Notes: generated by a model from the letters alone, not told the origin. A stretch of 64,000 nucleotides of DNA from Paludibacterium denitrificans (GCF_009707705.1 NZ_WLYX01000001.1:2666001-2730000); one strand, 5' to 3'; shown: positions 46,448 to 56,985, numbered from the stretch's first letter. Translations and numbers: made by a program.

Positions 46448-47298
46448 TTACAGGTCGCCACCGGTTTCGAGGATAAATTGGGCCTGGCCGTCTTGTGCCA
46501 GATGTTCTGTCAGGTAAGGCATGACTTCGCGCAGTGTCTGCGGCAATGTCCACGGTGCATTGAGGATGAACATGCCGCTGCCGTGCATGCCAAAACCATC
46601 GGCAGACGGTTTTTGGACATGTAGCTCAACGCGTAACCAGTTCTTGGCCGGAAGCTTCTTTAATTGTTCGGGGAGTTGACGCGATTCCACCCGTTGCAGG
46701 CAGGGATACCAGACCGCATAGACCCCGGTGGCAAAACGCTTCAGCCCTTCTTTCAACGCATGGGTGACATGCTGGTAATCCTGCTTGTCTTCATACGGCG
46801 GGTCGATGAGAATCAGCGCCCGGCGTGGCGGCGGAGGCAGAACAGCCTTGAGGCCGTCAAATCCGTTGGCCTGCTGAATCTGTACGCGGCGTCCGGCATG
46901 TTGAAAATTAGCCTGTAGCAGTTGGTAATCTGACGGGTGCAGTTCAAACAGCCGCAGTTTGTCTGACGCGGGCATGACTTCTGCAGCGCACCATGGCGAG
47001 CCGGGATAATGTCGCAGTTGGCCATCCGGATTGAGTTGCTGGATGACTTCGATATAGTGCTGCAGCGCAGCAGGCAGATCGTTACGTTGCCATAACCGTG
47101 CGATGCCGCTTTCGAATTCGGCATTCTTGGTGGCATAGCCTTCGGTTAGCGAATAGGCACCAGCACCGGCATGGGTATCGATATACCAGTACGGTTTGGA
47201 CTTTTGTCCCAGATAGTCCAGTAACTGAATTTCGATAAAATGTTTCAGTACATCGGCATGGTTGCTTAGGCATGAAAGGCGTGGCGATAACTCAACAT
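46448..47298 (-). CDS. rlmJ: 23S rRNA (adenine2030-N6)-methyltransferase RlmJ
   Basis: rRNA methyltransferase, about 282 residues. N-terminus MLSYRHAFHAGNHADVLKHF after repair of the GCCTAAGC (coding strand) at 47264-47271, where the family has an invariant Gly codon; here the broken site was GC(C/T)GGC. SAM and catalytic motifs: YIDTHAGAGAYSLTEGYATK, and ALILIDPPYEDKQDY (the IDPPYE motif). Ends QAQFILETGGDL, 20 bases before the CDF start. Confidence 0.92.
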
Positions 47299-47463
47299 AC
47301 ACAAGGGCTTTCAAACGAATTGCTTAAGCAATTGTACCGGATTGGGGTGGGGCTGTATTGGCGTAGCCCAGTCAGTAATGGTGACCAATTTCCATTTGGA
47401 ATATGGTATGTTCAGGTGAAGATGTTTGGTGGGTAGGCTCGCGGTGTGAAACGATGAGGCAAC

Positions 47464-48173
47464 ATGGTTGAGTGGACAGGAATAGGCGGGTGGCTGTGCG
47501 GAGTAGCAGTCCTGATTGTGGTGCTGGCTGGATGGGTTTGGTATGGGCGGAGGAAACGGCAGCCTGCGCTGCTTCGGCACTGGACCAATTGGAGTCGGCC
47601 GTATCGGCGGCGAGCCCGGTTGCCACGCCCGGTTCTGGTCTTAGTTGGGTACGCCGACGGTGGCCACGTCTGACCGATACGGTCAATCTGCCGCCGCTGG
47701 ATGTCGATAAGCAACAGGTGCCCAGTCTGGTGAACCCACCGTCTACCTATCAGGTTGATCTGCGTGCGTTAACCTGTAGTTGTCGCCAGTTTCACGGCAG
47801 CGGCATTCAGGCTTTACCCGGCAAGAAGGAGCGGCTTTGTCGGCATCTGCGTCAGGCGTATGCCGAACGTGGCAATGTTTCGCCACTGCTGCGCACCGTG
47901 CTGCTGGATGAAGTGCATTTCAATGCGGCGGATCCTTGGTGGCTGGGCGAAGTGGAGGGGGTGCCAACTGCGATAGGCTGGCGTGAGGGTGACCCGTGGG
48001 TCTGTGTCTATACACAGTCCGGTGGCTGGCGCCGCGGGCAGGCCATGTTTCTGCGCTATAGCTTCCATCTTGACCGTGCACAATGGCTGGAAGGTCACCA
48101 GCCACGGCAAAATGCCAAGGCTATTCGCCACCTGCTGTCAGAGTGGTTTCACGATCCATCCCTGCGAGGTTAG
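47464..48173 (+). CDS. Membrane-anchored protein with SWIM-like zinc-finger motif
   Basis: Not a family I can name. N-terminus MVEWTGIGGWLCGVAVLIVV is one membrane helix followed by a basic stretch (YGRRKRQ). A frame change is needed between about 47540 and 47590, most likely at the CTGG at 47580-47583; the rest reads LDQLESAVSAASPVATPGSG, then STYQVDLRALTCSCRQFHGS and KKERLCRHLRQAYAE: a CxC ... CxH arrangement with a 19-residue gap, as in SWIM zinc fingers. The C-terminal part (WWLGEVEGVPTAIGWREGDP, SFHLDRAQWLEGHQPRQN) looks folded. No DNA- or ubiquitin-related partner nearby. Confidence 0.6.
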
Positions 48174-48212
48174 GCAGGGATCTTTTCGGCCGACCTTGTC
48201 GCTCTGATCCGG

Positions 48213-48860
48213 TTAGCGACACAGGCTCTTGAGGTACTGACCAGCGCTGAACAGGTCGCGCTCGATGGCACGACGTACGGCGGCCGGGTCGTTACGGTCC
48301 AGAGCTTGCAACATGTCCTCATGGCAGTCGTTCATGGTGGCCCAGACATGCAAATCCTGATGTAGCTGATTGGAGATAGGGCCTACATGCAGCCATACCG
48401 TTTCAATCAGCGAGAGGAGTAGCGGAGAGCCTGCCGCCCGGTACAGCAGCACATGGAAGTCTTCATTGACCCGCAGGTAGTGTTTGACGTCTTCGTCCCG
48501 GATCGCTTGCTCCATGGTTTTGCACAGTTCTTTCAACTGGGCGCGTTCGGCATCGCCCAAGCAGCGCGCTCCACGTTCGGCAGCTTCGCCTTCCAGTAGC
48601 ATGCGCATTTGCAAGATATCTTCAAACTGGGCGCGGGTTAATTGTGGCACTGTGACACCGCAGTTGGGGGTATTAGCCAAGGCTCGCTCCGCGACCAGAC
48701 GCTGCAAGGCGGTGCGTACCGGCATCTCTCCAACGGCCATATCCTGGGCCAGCTGTTTGATCTTTAGTCGCTCACCCGGCAGCCATCGGCCCAGCGACAA
48801 CCACTGGCGTAGTGTTTGGTAAGTTTCATCTTGCAAGGTGGAAGAAGAGGGCGTTTTCAT
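48213..48860 (-). CDS. GntR-family transcriptional regulator, FCD (FadR C-terminal) type
   Basis: 215 residues, intact. N-terminal winged helix: LQDETYQTLRQWLSLGRWLP then MPVRTALQRLVAERALANTP; C-terminal all-helical FCD domain (FEDILQMRMLLEGEAAERGA, DFHVLLYRAAGSPLLLSLIE, ALDRNDPAAVRRAIERDLFS) with His residues for a metal site. ATG 48860 is preferred over longer in-frame starts, as the upstream part is not GntR-like. Target and effector unknown. Confidence 0.88.
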   Translation of the reverse strand: MKTPSSSTLQDETYQTLRQWLSLGRWLPGERLKIKQLAQDMAVGEMPVRTALQRLVAERALANTPNCGVTVPQLTRAQFEDILQMRMLLEGEAAERGARCLGDAERAQLKELCKTMEQAIRDEDVKHYLRVNEDFHVLLYRAAGSPLLLSLIETVWLHVGPISNQLHQDLHVWATMNDCHEDMLQALDRNDPAAVRRAIERDLFSAGQYLKSLCR

Positions 48861-49023
48861 CGGAGTGTCAGTCGCAGGAGATGAGTGGCTGGGATGATAC
48901 CATGCAGCTTGGTAAAGGCTGTGACAGCTTCGCACTTGCCTGCAAGGCCGGTGTGATTTGATCACATGCGATGTTCGCTGTTTGCCGTGGCTGCTTATCT
49001 GGCCACCGATTCGCCAACAGCTG

Positions 49024-49035
49024 TTTCGGCCAACC
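49024..49035 (-). repeat. 12-mer repeat GGTTGGCCGAAA, intergenic
   Basis: Exact copy between the FCD regulator and the EAL gene; the 230-base gap 48861-49090 has no other recognisable element. Confidence 0.8.
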
Positions 49036-49090
49036 TTACTGAAGTGCTCAGGTGCGGCCGAAACTTCAGCCTACATTTTGTCGCTACGTA

Positions 49091-51398
49091 TCAGAGCGGT
49101 AGCGATGGTGCGGCGAGCGTGCAGTATTTGTTGTTGTCGTGATGTTCCTGCGCCCACTGTTCTGGCCTGCGCCATTCCGCCTGCCAGATAGCCAGTTGTT
49201 CGCTAGGCATCGGGTGACCAATCGCATACCCTTGCCCCCAGTGGCAGCCGAGTTGCAACAAGGTTTTGCCGTGTTCGATGCTTTCCACCCCTTCGGCAAT
49301 GATCTGGCGCTGGTACAGCCGGCCATGCTGACCACGCCCTCAATGATGACCTGATCTTCCAGATCGGATGGCAGTTCCGAAACGAACGAGCGGTCAATCT
49401 TGACCAGATTGACGGGAAGGCGCCGGAAGAAGGTCAGTGACGAATAACCGGTGCCAAAGTCATCCAGTGCCGCACCCATACCCAACGCGCGGCAGCGCTC
49501 CAACACCATCACGGCCTTATCAATGTCCTGCAGGGCCGAACTTTCCAAAACTTCCAATTCGATCTGGTGCGGAGAGACCAACGGGTAAGTTTGCAATAGT
49601 TGCGTCAGCTTGTCGTAAAAGCGGTCTTCTTGCAGTTGCGAGGCTGAGATGTTGATGCTGATCTGGATCGGGTTGCCTTGTTCATTCCAGCGGGTGGCTT
49701 GCGCAAAGGCCTGCGCCAGCACCCAGTCGCCCAGCACAATTTCCATCGGCGTGTTCATGATGTCCGGCAAGAAATAATAAGCGCCAGTACGCCGCGTTCT
49801 GGATGTTGCCAACGGATGAGCGCCTCTACCCCAACCAGTTTGCCGCTGCGCATGTCGATTTTGGGCTGGTAATACAGCCGGAACTCGTCTTGCTTCAGCC
49901 CTTGGCGGATGCGGCTTAGTCCATCCTGATGCACCCGTTCACGCCGGTCCAGCTCCGGGTCGTACAGGCAGGCCGTACCCTTGTTGTGCTTCTTGGCGAC
50001 GTACATGGCGTGGTGGGCGTGGCGCAGCAAGGTGTCCGGGTCGGCTTGGTCGGAAGGGTAGCTGGTAGCTCCGATACTGGCGGACATGTTGATGGTATGG
50101 TGTCCGATCTGTACCGGTTGATGCAGTGAGTCAAGCAGCTGTTGCAGCGTGTATGGCAGGTTGGCCGTTTCGTCACGATTGACCAGCAGGATCACGAAAT
50201 CGTCGCCGCCCAAGTGAGCCAGCGTATCCTCCTCGCGCAGGGACTGACGCAATTGCCGCGACAGGCTGACCAGAAGTTGATCGCCAACCTCACGTCCTAG
50301 CCGGTCATTAATATCCTTGAAACCGTCCAGATCCAGATAGCACAGCGCCACTTGGCTTTGCTTGCGCTTGCCATGCTTCAGACTTTGGTGAATCCGGTCG
50401 ATTAGCAAGACCTGATTGGGTAAACCTGTGAGCGCGTTGTAATGCGCCGCATAATCCAGCTGTTGCTGATGCTGGCGTAGCAAGGTAATGTCGCGCGCCA
50501 CGCCCATCACGCCCATGAGTTGGCCGGACCGGTCACGAATGGGGGTTTTGATGGTTTCAAACAGCCCGTGATAGCCATCGCAGGCAAAGGTCAGCCATTC
50601 CTCGTTGCTGGTGGGGCGATCCTGCTGCATGGCTTTGCGGTCATGTTCCAGAAAGGCGTTGGCCAGCTCGGTGGAGACGAAATCATGGTCGCGCTTGCCG
50701 ACGATGTCAGCCTTGCTGGCGCCAAAAAATTGCGTAAAACGCAGGTTGCAATCCAGATAGATGCCGTGAGGGTCTTTCAGCCACACCAGATCTGGCAGCG
50801 CATCATACAAGGTGCGCAGCTGGCTTAACGCCGGTCGGTTCTGGCCAATTGTTCGGCCAACTGTTCGCGTGCTTCATCCCGGTCCTGCTCGATGGCGTGG
50901 GTATAGTCTTCGTTATGGCGGCACAACCGGATGGATTTCTCCAGATTGGCCATGACCGGTTTGAATAACTGTTGTACCGGTAAATGCACCTCTTTGTGCG
51001 TGGGAGCCCAAAGCAGCAGGAAACCGGTGCTGGGCATCGGCAGGTACAGAACAGTGCTGTCCGCCGTTAGCGAGGTATCGGGCAGATCTAGCCATGACGC
51101 GCCCATCATCAGGCAGGCCTCGGCTTAACAGCTGGCTGGCCTCAAGGGTGATGACTTGCCCTTGGCGCTTTGCCAGAACGTGGTCGCCAATAGCGGCTTC
51201 CAGAATAAAGGTTCCACCTTGCGCCCGACTGACATTGGGATCACTCAGGCATGCCATCCCGATCGGAAAGCCGGAATGAAACAACAGACGCTGCAGTACC
51301 TTGGTTAGCAGCGGTTGCAAGCGCATCTCGCTGGAGAGCGTCATTTCCGGGTCGTACAGTACGGCAAGGTATTGACCGCTAAACATATTCAACTCCAT
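49091..51398 (-). CDS. PAS-GGDEF-EAL protein (c-di-GMP phosphodiesterase type)
   Basis: About 770 residues: an N-terminal region (MELNMFSGQYLAVLYDPEMT), a PAS domain (LYDALPDLVWLKDPHGIYLD), GGDEF-like domain and EAL domain. The GGDEF site reads HLGGDDFVILL, a degenerate form, whereas EAL (VGVEALIRWQHPERG), the NISASQLQ and DDFGTGYSS motifs are kept, so phosphodiesterase activity is the more likely one. Breaks: about 51122-51128 (GTTAAGCC on the coding strand), 50823-50829 (GTTAAGC), about 49790 (one base lost near CTGGCGC) and about 49320 (GCCGGCTG for GCCTGGCTG). The ATG overlaps the stop of the upstream FIST gene. Confidence 0.87.
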
Positions 51399-52515
51399 GG
51401 ACAGCAGACGATGGCACCGTTATGAAAAACCGGGTAACCCCAGTTGCTATCGTGGCCGATTTCCCCAAGTGTCAGTGCGCCAAACAGTTCGGTAGCACCG
51501 CTACGCTGTTGCAGCATGACCAGTTCATCCTGTCCGGTTGTTTGCAAATGCAGCCGCCGCCCCGCGCAGTAGAACGTTAACAGGGGCTGGCCCGGACGTG
51601 CTTAAGCAGGCGGCTTACCAGCTGGTCGATGGTTTCGTCACTGCCCGGATCAGGGGCATGTAGCAGTGCCAATACAGCATTCGATGGTATCTCACCCACA
51701 CACAATAATGCCCCGTCTTCCCGCACTGCGACTGGAATCCTGACCGAGGCTTTCTTCGTTTGCCCGCAAAATGCCAAAAGGAAAATGCGCCGCATACTGA
51801 TAGAAGTTCTCTGGCGTCAGCGCAATACCATAACGTGTTTTTACCAGTAACTGGTATACCTGAAACGCTGGTTGCCAGTCGATACTGACGATGGCATTGC
51901 CTTCGGTACTGGAGGCGGTGACCAGTGGCGCTTGCGAGTGGTAGCCATGTGCAATCACGGCGCCATGGGGTACATCCAGCAGCAGCCATAATAGGCCATT
52001 TCCCACTATCTGGCGATTGTCAAACAGGCAGGGGAGTGGCTGGAAACTCTCACTGCTTCGGCATTCAGGCCAATGTAGCTGACCCGGTCGGCCAACTCGA
52101 GATATAGCCCGTCCAGTAACGAGCCAATATGTGGCAGCATGGCATCGAACAGCATGAACAATGTCTGCCGCCGCGGAGCAAGTTGAGGGGTGATGCTGGC
52201 CAATATTGAAGCGGTGTCGGCGGCCGTATCATGGCTAAAGCCGCTGATTAGCTTGAACCGGGGCGCATGCTCGAAACAGATCAGCCACATGCCTTGCTCG
52301 ATCAGAGAGTTGCCATGGATCAAGCGCGGAAAAATCGCTCCCGCCAAGGGAATGTTCTGGCCTTGGCACAGGCTTTGTAATACTGGAATCTGCGCTTTAC
52401 TGGCTTCGGCGACTAACGCCAAAACGCCGCAAGCGGGATGACTTTTTTTCCAATGTTCCAGATGATCGGGCAGCAAGGCGAGTTCAGCATCGGCTAAAAA
52501 CTGTTGGTCATGCAT
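51389..52515 (-). CDS. FIST N- and C-domain sensory protein
   Basis: About 375 residues. From ATG 52515 (MHDQQFLADAELALLPDHLE): FIST N domain (WLICFEHAPRFKLISGFSHD is its middle) and FIST C domain (SYIGLNAEAVRVSS, FRRG-like loops, ending GHDSNWGYPVFHNGAIVCCP). FIST domains bind small ligands such as amino acids and often sit beside c-di-GMP or chemotaxis proteins. Breaks: about 52040 (a base lost near CCAGCC), about 51744 (CCTCGGTC for CCTGGTC) and 51600-51607 (GCTTAAGC for CTGGCA context). Overlaps the PAS-GGDEF-EAL gene by ten bases, so the two are likely a sensor and its output. Confidence 0.82.
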
Positions 52516-52673
52516 GGCAGTGCTCTGGCAGGCTAATGCGCTTATTCTATGACTGATATGTGAACGGCAGATTTGTGTTGTGTCAGTGCCGGTAAAATAA
52601 GCAGCCAGTAGCGGTATGTTTAGTGACAGCGAAGCAACAGTACTGGCGTAGAATGCGGTCGATAAATTTTTTC

Positions 52674-52679
52674 AAGGAG
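52674..52679 (+). promoter_or_regulatory. Ribosome binding site deciding a TTG start
   Basis: AAGGAG six bases before TTG 52686; the alternative ATG at 52653 has no such site. Confidence 0.65.
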
Positions 52680-52685
52680 CTGGCT

Positions 52686-52892
52686 TTGGCCAAAAACAAA
52701 AATCCCGAGTTGGATCCGGATACGATTGCATTGCTGGAATGGTGTGCTGAAGTGGAGGTGCTATTGGTGGCGGCTGGGGCGACCCCGGCCGAAGCGCAAG
52801 AGCACATCGAAGAACAGGCCGAATGGTTTACGGACCAGTTTTTTGACGGACTGACGCCGGAAGAGGCGGCCAAGGCGGCCCTGAATGACTGA
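52686..52892 (+). CDS. Small acidic hypothetical protein
   Basis: 68 residues from the TTG at 52686: MAKNKNPELDPDTIALLEWC, then a helical, very acidic body (AEAQEHIEEQAEWFTDQFFD, GLTPEEAAKAALND). No membrane segment. Family not recognised. It is convergent with the CYTH-CHAD gene. Confidence 0.6.
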   Translation: MAKNKNPELDPDTIALLEWCAEVEVLLVAAGATPAEAQEHIEEQAEWFTDQFFDGLTPEEAAKAALND

Positions 52893-52944
52893 ATAAAAGC
52901 AGTTGATGGTTTGGGAGTGAAGCGAAGCCGGTTCCGGCTCTGCT

Positions 52945-54451
52945 TTACCAAAACGCCTTGGCCGATGCCAGCTTGTCTAAAGCATTACCCAGAGTGGTTT
53001 CGGATTGGTTGGCCGCATGCGCCAACCAGCCAATGACGATGCTTAAACGAGCTGTTGCAGCTCCGGGTCTTGCTGGGCAAGCTGTTTCATTAGCGCCTGA
53101 CCGGCGATGTGGTCATTGACGGCTCCCATAACCGATTGCACCTGTTCTAGCGCACTCAGATACGCGTTGACCTGTTGCCGCGGGTAGAGCGGAGAGAAAA
53201 ATTCAATCGCATAGCGTAATTTCTTTGCCCGTTTGCGTAAGTCATGTCGCTCCACCGGAGCCAGTGATTGCCAATGTTTTATTGAATTTTTGATAGGTTT
53301 CCGGCGCTGGCTCAGTGCCGGGCCTGGCAACGTCACGCAACTTGCCGTTTGGTTTCTCTGTTGCCGATTGCGGTGCATGCAAGCCAGCCAGTAGTTGAAT
53401 CAATAACCTGCCATAGTCTGGTGAGGTCAGGGCGGTGACCACCTTGTTCTGACTGTGCTGACGTGCCCGCGCTAGTGCTGCTTTGAGCGGAGTAAAGTCG
53501 GTGCTCATCGCCAGTGCTTCTTCCAGCGGCGGCAAGGTTTCTGTCAGAAACACATCCAGATCGCGCACTTGTCCCAGTGTTGCGGCAAGTTCCTTGATGC
53601 GTGACAGAACGTTTTCCCGATCATGATGCGGCACGAGGGACGGGAAAATTTTTTGCAGCGATCTTAACCGTCGCAAGGCTACACGCGCCTGGTGCACAAA
53701 TTCGATGTCATGGTCGTCGAGTACGCCGGGAACATTGGCCTGCAAGTGCCGTAGCGTCTCGTAAGCCATTGCCTGCATCGCCTGTTGTGATGGCATGTTG
53801 CCGGTCAGCTTGGGTAATTGGGCCTTGGATGGCACTGGTTTGATGGCTAAGCTGATTCAACAGGTGGCCCTGCGCTACCTTGCTGAGTGGCTCGGGCATC
53901 ATTGAGAAATGTTTGCCGAGCGCCAAGGCCAAGTCGAACAAGGCGGAGGCTTGGCCTTGTCTTAAGCCAAGTTTCACCTCATTGATCTTGTGAGTCTGCG
54001 TGTCTCCGACTATCGTGCCGTGGTCCAGTACAACTTCTAATTCATTGCCGTTTTCATCCTCAAGGTGCCACTTGGTGCGTTGCACGTCTGTAGTAAATAG
54101 CGGACGCAATGCCCGGGCAATCTTGTCTTGCAATAAAAAGCGACGCGTAGCTTCATCGGTGATGTTGGCTAAATCGATAGCCTGGCTTGCTACCTGCGCT
54201 TCAAATGTGAGCCGCTGATGGAGTCCTGATCCGGCCGTATCGTCGAGATGGATGGCCTGAACCCATTGTCCGTCCTGCCGCCGCAGGCTTAATGCCATGT
54301 TGTATCTGGCAAGTTCCAGTGTGGCAGTGTCGTAGTAATGACTGACTATATGTTTACGGCTTGGAGCGGGGGCGTGTGTTGCCATCAGCCGTCGAAAAGC
54401 AGCATTCTTTTGTGGCGCAAGCCTGAGCTTCAGTTCGGTTTCGAAATGCAT
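52945..54451 (-). CDS. CYTH-CHAD domain protein (inorganic polyphosphate-related)
   Basis: About 500 residues. N-terminal CYTH domain: MHFETELKLRLAPQ with the ExExK motif (ETELKLR), later EDENGNELEVVLDHGTIVG and INEVKLGLRQGQ; likely triphosphatase. C-terminal CHAD domain: VHQARVALRRLRSLQKIFPS, ERHDLRKRAKKLRYAIEFFS (HxxRxxxKKLRY), which binds polyphosphate. Breaks: 53846-53852 (CTTAGCC for CTGGCC), about 53335 (AGGCCCGGCA for AGGCTGGCA) and 53041-53048 (GTTTAAGC for GCTGGC). The last one creates a false stop at 53043; the true C-terminus (IVIGWLAHAANQSETTLGNA ... SAKAFW) runs to 52945. Confidence 0.88.
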
Positions 54452-54632
54452 CGGAGTGGTTTTCCCTGTCAGCCCTTATTCTCCGAGTGGAAGTTCGGCC
54501 AACTCTGATCTTTAGCAAATTAGATAATTGTTTCTGAAAACAATTTAACTATATACGCTAGTCAGGCCAGTGGGGCTACGGTGGTCAGTGATGGCCTCTC
54601 TCCGTTAACCGTTGTGGCGTGCTACGCATGGC

Positions 54633-54670
54633 AAAACAAGGCCGAGGCGGTTGTCTGGCCTCGGCCTTGT
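54633..54670 (-). terminator. Intrinsic terminator after the CigR-like gene
   Basis: On the minus strand CAAGGCCGAGGC - loop - GCCTCGGCCTTG followed by TTTT. The surrounding gap 54452-54693 holds only this and the AT-rich upstream region of the CYTH-CHAD gene (with a partial 12-mer at about 54495). Confidence 0.85.
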
Positions 54671-54693
54671 TGTTAACTCACCCTATGAGTGGG

Positions 54694-55270
54694 TTATTGC
54701 AGAACGTTGATCAGAATGTCCGCCACGATGGCGGTGCCAATGGCTGTCAGCACCAGATCCGAGCCGACAATGTGCCACTCATAGCCGGGCTGTGGTGGTA
54801 AGCGACGGAGCAGCTGCGGGGGAACCGGGCGCATGGCAATTCCCGGAGGAAGCGGGTGGCCATAACGTAGATTGCGGCGAATACCGGGAGGTAGCGGTTT
54901 GTAGCCGTGTATCCCTTCTTCATAGGCAAAATTGCGTGCGTGCTCACGAGAAACGCCACCCCAGCCCTCATGATAGTGATGATTACGCTCCTGATGTCCG
55001 CGCGGCGGGTAGTCACGGTTGTACCGGGTGTCACCTCGATAGGATTGATCGGGGGCGCTGCGGATATTCTGGAATTGGTCCGCCTCGCGGCCTTGCTTAC
55101 TGTCTTGCCGGTCCTGACGTTGCGGCGAGCGCTGCCCTTGATCACTCTGGATATTTTGGAATGGGCCGTGATCTCCATTGGGGGGGTGCTGCCATTGCCG
55201 TGCTCGTTACCAGTACCGAAGACAATAATGTTGTCAGGACTAACTGTTTGCTTTTGGTATATGCATTCAT
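54694..55270 (-). CDS. CigR/RcnB-like exported protein
   Basis: About 190 residues, found by reading through a one-base excess in a run of six C/G at about 55187. Signal peptide MNAYTKSKQLVLTTLLSSVL ending STAMAAPP. The middle is rich in Gln, Arg, Asp and His (QRSPQRQDRQDSKQGREADQ). The C-terminal half carries the family repeats: YKPLPPGIRRNLRYGHPLPP, then GIAMRPVPPQLLRRLPPQPG and YEWHIVGSDLVLTAIGTAIV, ending in a hydrophobic helix. CigR is an anti-virulence factor in Salmonella and RcnB a metal-homeostasis protein; the role here is unknown. Confidence 0.75.
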
Positions 55271-55505
55271 GATGGCGCTGTCCTTGTTCGTTGCAATGTT
55301 TTCTGGGTTCGCCAGCCAGATCAGATTGCTATCTAGCCTACTATGGCGGTACCGATAGAAGCCAGCTTAGTTCAGGTATTTGTCGCAGATGTTGGGGTCA
55401 ACGAGTATTTTGTAAATGTTTTCCGCTGCTAACCTAACGATAGACCGGTTTGGCCGGGCGGTGTGCGGATTAACCTTTGCGGTTGTCCGATAACAACAGA
55501 ACTGA
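55271..55505. other. Intergenic region, nothing recognised
   Basis: About 235 bases between two minus-strand genes. It must contain the CigR-like gene's promoter. No repeat, RNA or open frame stands out. Confidence 0.4.
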
Positions 55506-56985
55506 TTAATCGGCCGTGTGCAGGACACGATTGCGCCCGCTGGCTTTGGCCCGATACAGGCCCTGATCGGCACGCGAAAGCATGGAATCCAGATCTTCGT
55601 TGGCGCGGCATTGTGCTACGCCAGCACTGAAGCTGACGGCAATTTGTAGTTGGCCGAAGCGGATAGGCGATGAGGCGACGGCCATGCGTAGTTTATCGGC
55701 AACCTGTAGTGCCTCATGAATATCAACGCCCGGTAGCAGGATGACGAATTCTTCCCCGCCCCAGCGAGCGAACAAATCCGACTCGCGTAGCAGTGACTGG
55801 CAGAGGGTTGCCAGCTGCTTGAGTACCTGATCGCCCATGCCATGGCCATATTGGTCATTGATGGCTTTGAAGTGATCAATATCCAGAATGCAAATGCAAA
55901 GAGGTTCCTCGTAGCGCTGCGCCCGCAGAATGTTTTTTTCCGTTTCTTCAATGAAATAGCGGCGGTTGGCCGCACCGGTTAACGGGTCGTGATGGGCCAG
56001 TGCCTGTAGTTCGGCGTTGGCTTCGACCAGTGCCGTGGTTCGGGCGCTGACGATTTGTTCCAGATGGGCGTTTTGCTCGTCCAGTTGGTCCAGTGCCGTG
56101 CCGAGAACCAACATTGGGATGCTGACGCAAAGAATGTAGGCGCCCAGCGTGGTCAACGCGAGGTTGGCCTGCAACATTCCCAGTGGATTGAGTCCATAGT
56201 GAATCATGATGGCGGTGGTGATGCCGACGATAGTCATCCCCAAAGCAACGCCAGCCATCTTGCTCTTCAGCGCCATCCAGGCCAGTAGTGGCAGGACCAG
56301 ATACTCTTGCAGGATGAACAATCGCGGTAATGTCATCACGAATGGCAGGGCACTGGCTACCAGCAGGGTTTCTGTCTTGGCCGGTGCTCTGGCGCATACC
56401 CGGTGTCAGCAAGGCCAACGCCGGGGGCAGGATCAGGAGCATGCCCAGACCATTGGAAATCAGCAATCCTTCAGCTTCAGACAGGATATGGGGCGTCCAC
56501 GGCCATGGGGCGTATTGGCTGTCAGCAATATGCAGGATCAGTTTGGGAAGCAGGACAAATAGTGGAACGGTGCATAACAGGCTGGCGCCGATGGTGACAA
56601 ACATCTGTCGTAATGCGCCAGCTTCTCTTAACCGGAAACGTTTGTCCGGTCCCAGCATCAAGGCAAAAACGCTGTACTGGATGCCGTCAATACCCGACAC
56701 GGACACGCCAACCAGTAGTGACCTTAACCAGTCGCCGTGGCTGTCTTGGCTCCAGTAAAGGCTCCATGACATGATCAGCGAACCGACGGCACCAATGCAA
56801 GCACCGCGTCCTCCGTAGTAGATGGCGAGTAAAGCTCCCACACCAGATGGCAACCAGATCAGGCACCAATCCCCCCAATGAACTCCGGCTAGCCGGGTTG
56901 AGCCGCGATGCGACAGGGCGTAGAGCAGCAACAATCCCCAAAAAAGAGGTTGGCGTGGTAAGGGAACCTCGGGAGTGGTGGACAT
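55506..56985 (-). CDS. Diguanylate cyclase with MASE1-like membrane sensor
   Basis: About 490 residues. N-terminal half with about eight hydrophobic segments (PLFWGLLLLYALSHRGSTRL, WCLIWLPSGVGALLAIYYGG, MFVTIGASLLCTVPLFVLLP), consistent with a MASE1-type sensor; then a coiled linker (LDQLDEQNAHLEQIVSARTT) and a full GGDEF domain (LTGAANRRYFIEETEKNI, RWGGEEFVILLPG). The inhibitory I-site RESD lies five residues before GGEEF, so product inhibition is expected. One break near 56385 (CACCGGCC, two bases lost from a CTGG context). A longer in-frame ATG exists at 57081; 56985 is my choice. Confidence 0.85.

Noticed and set aside
54792..55358. Plus-strand open frame opposite the CigR-like gene
   Set aside because: The minus-strand reading has a signal peptide and family repeats; the plus-strand translation has none.
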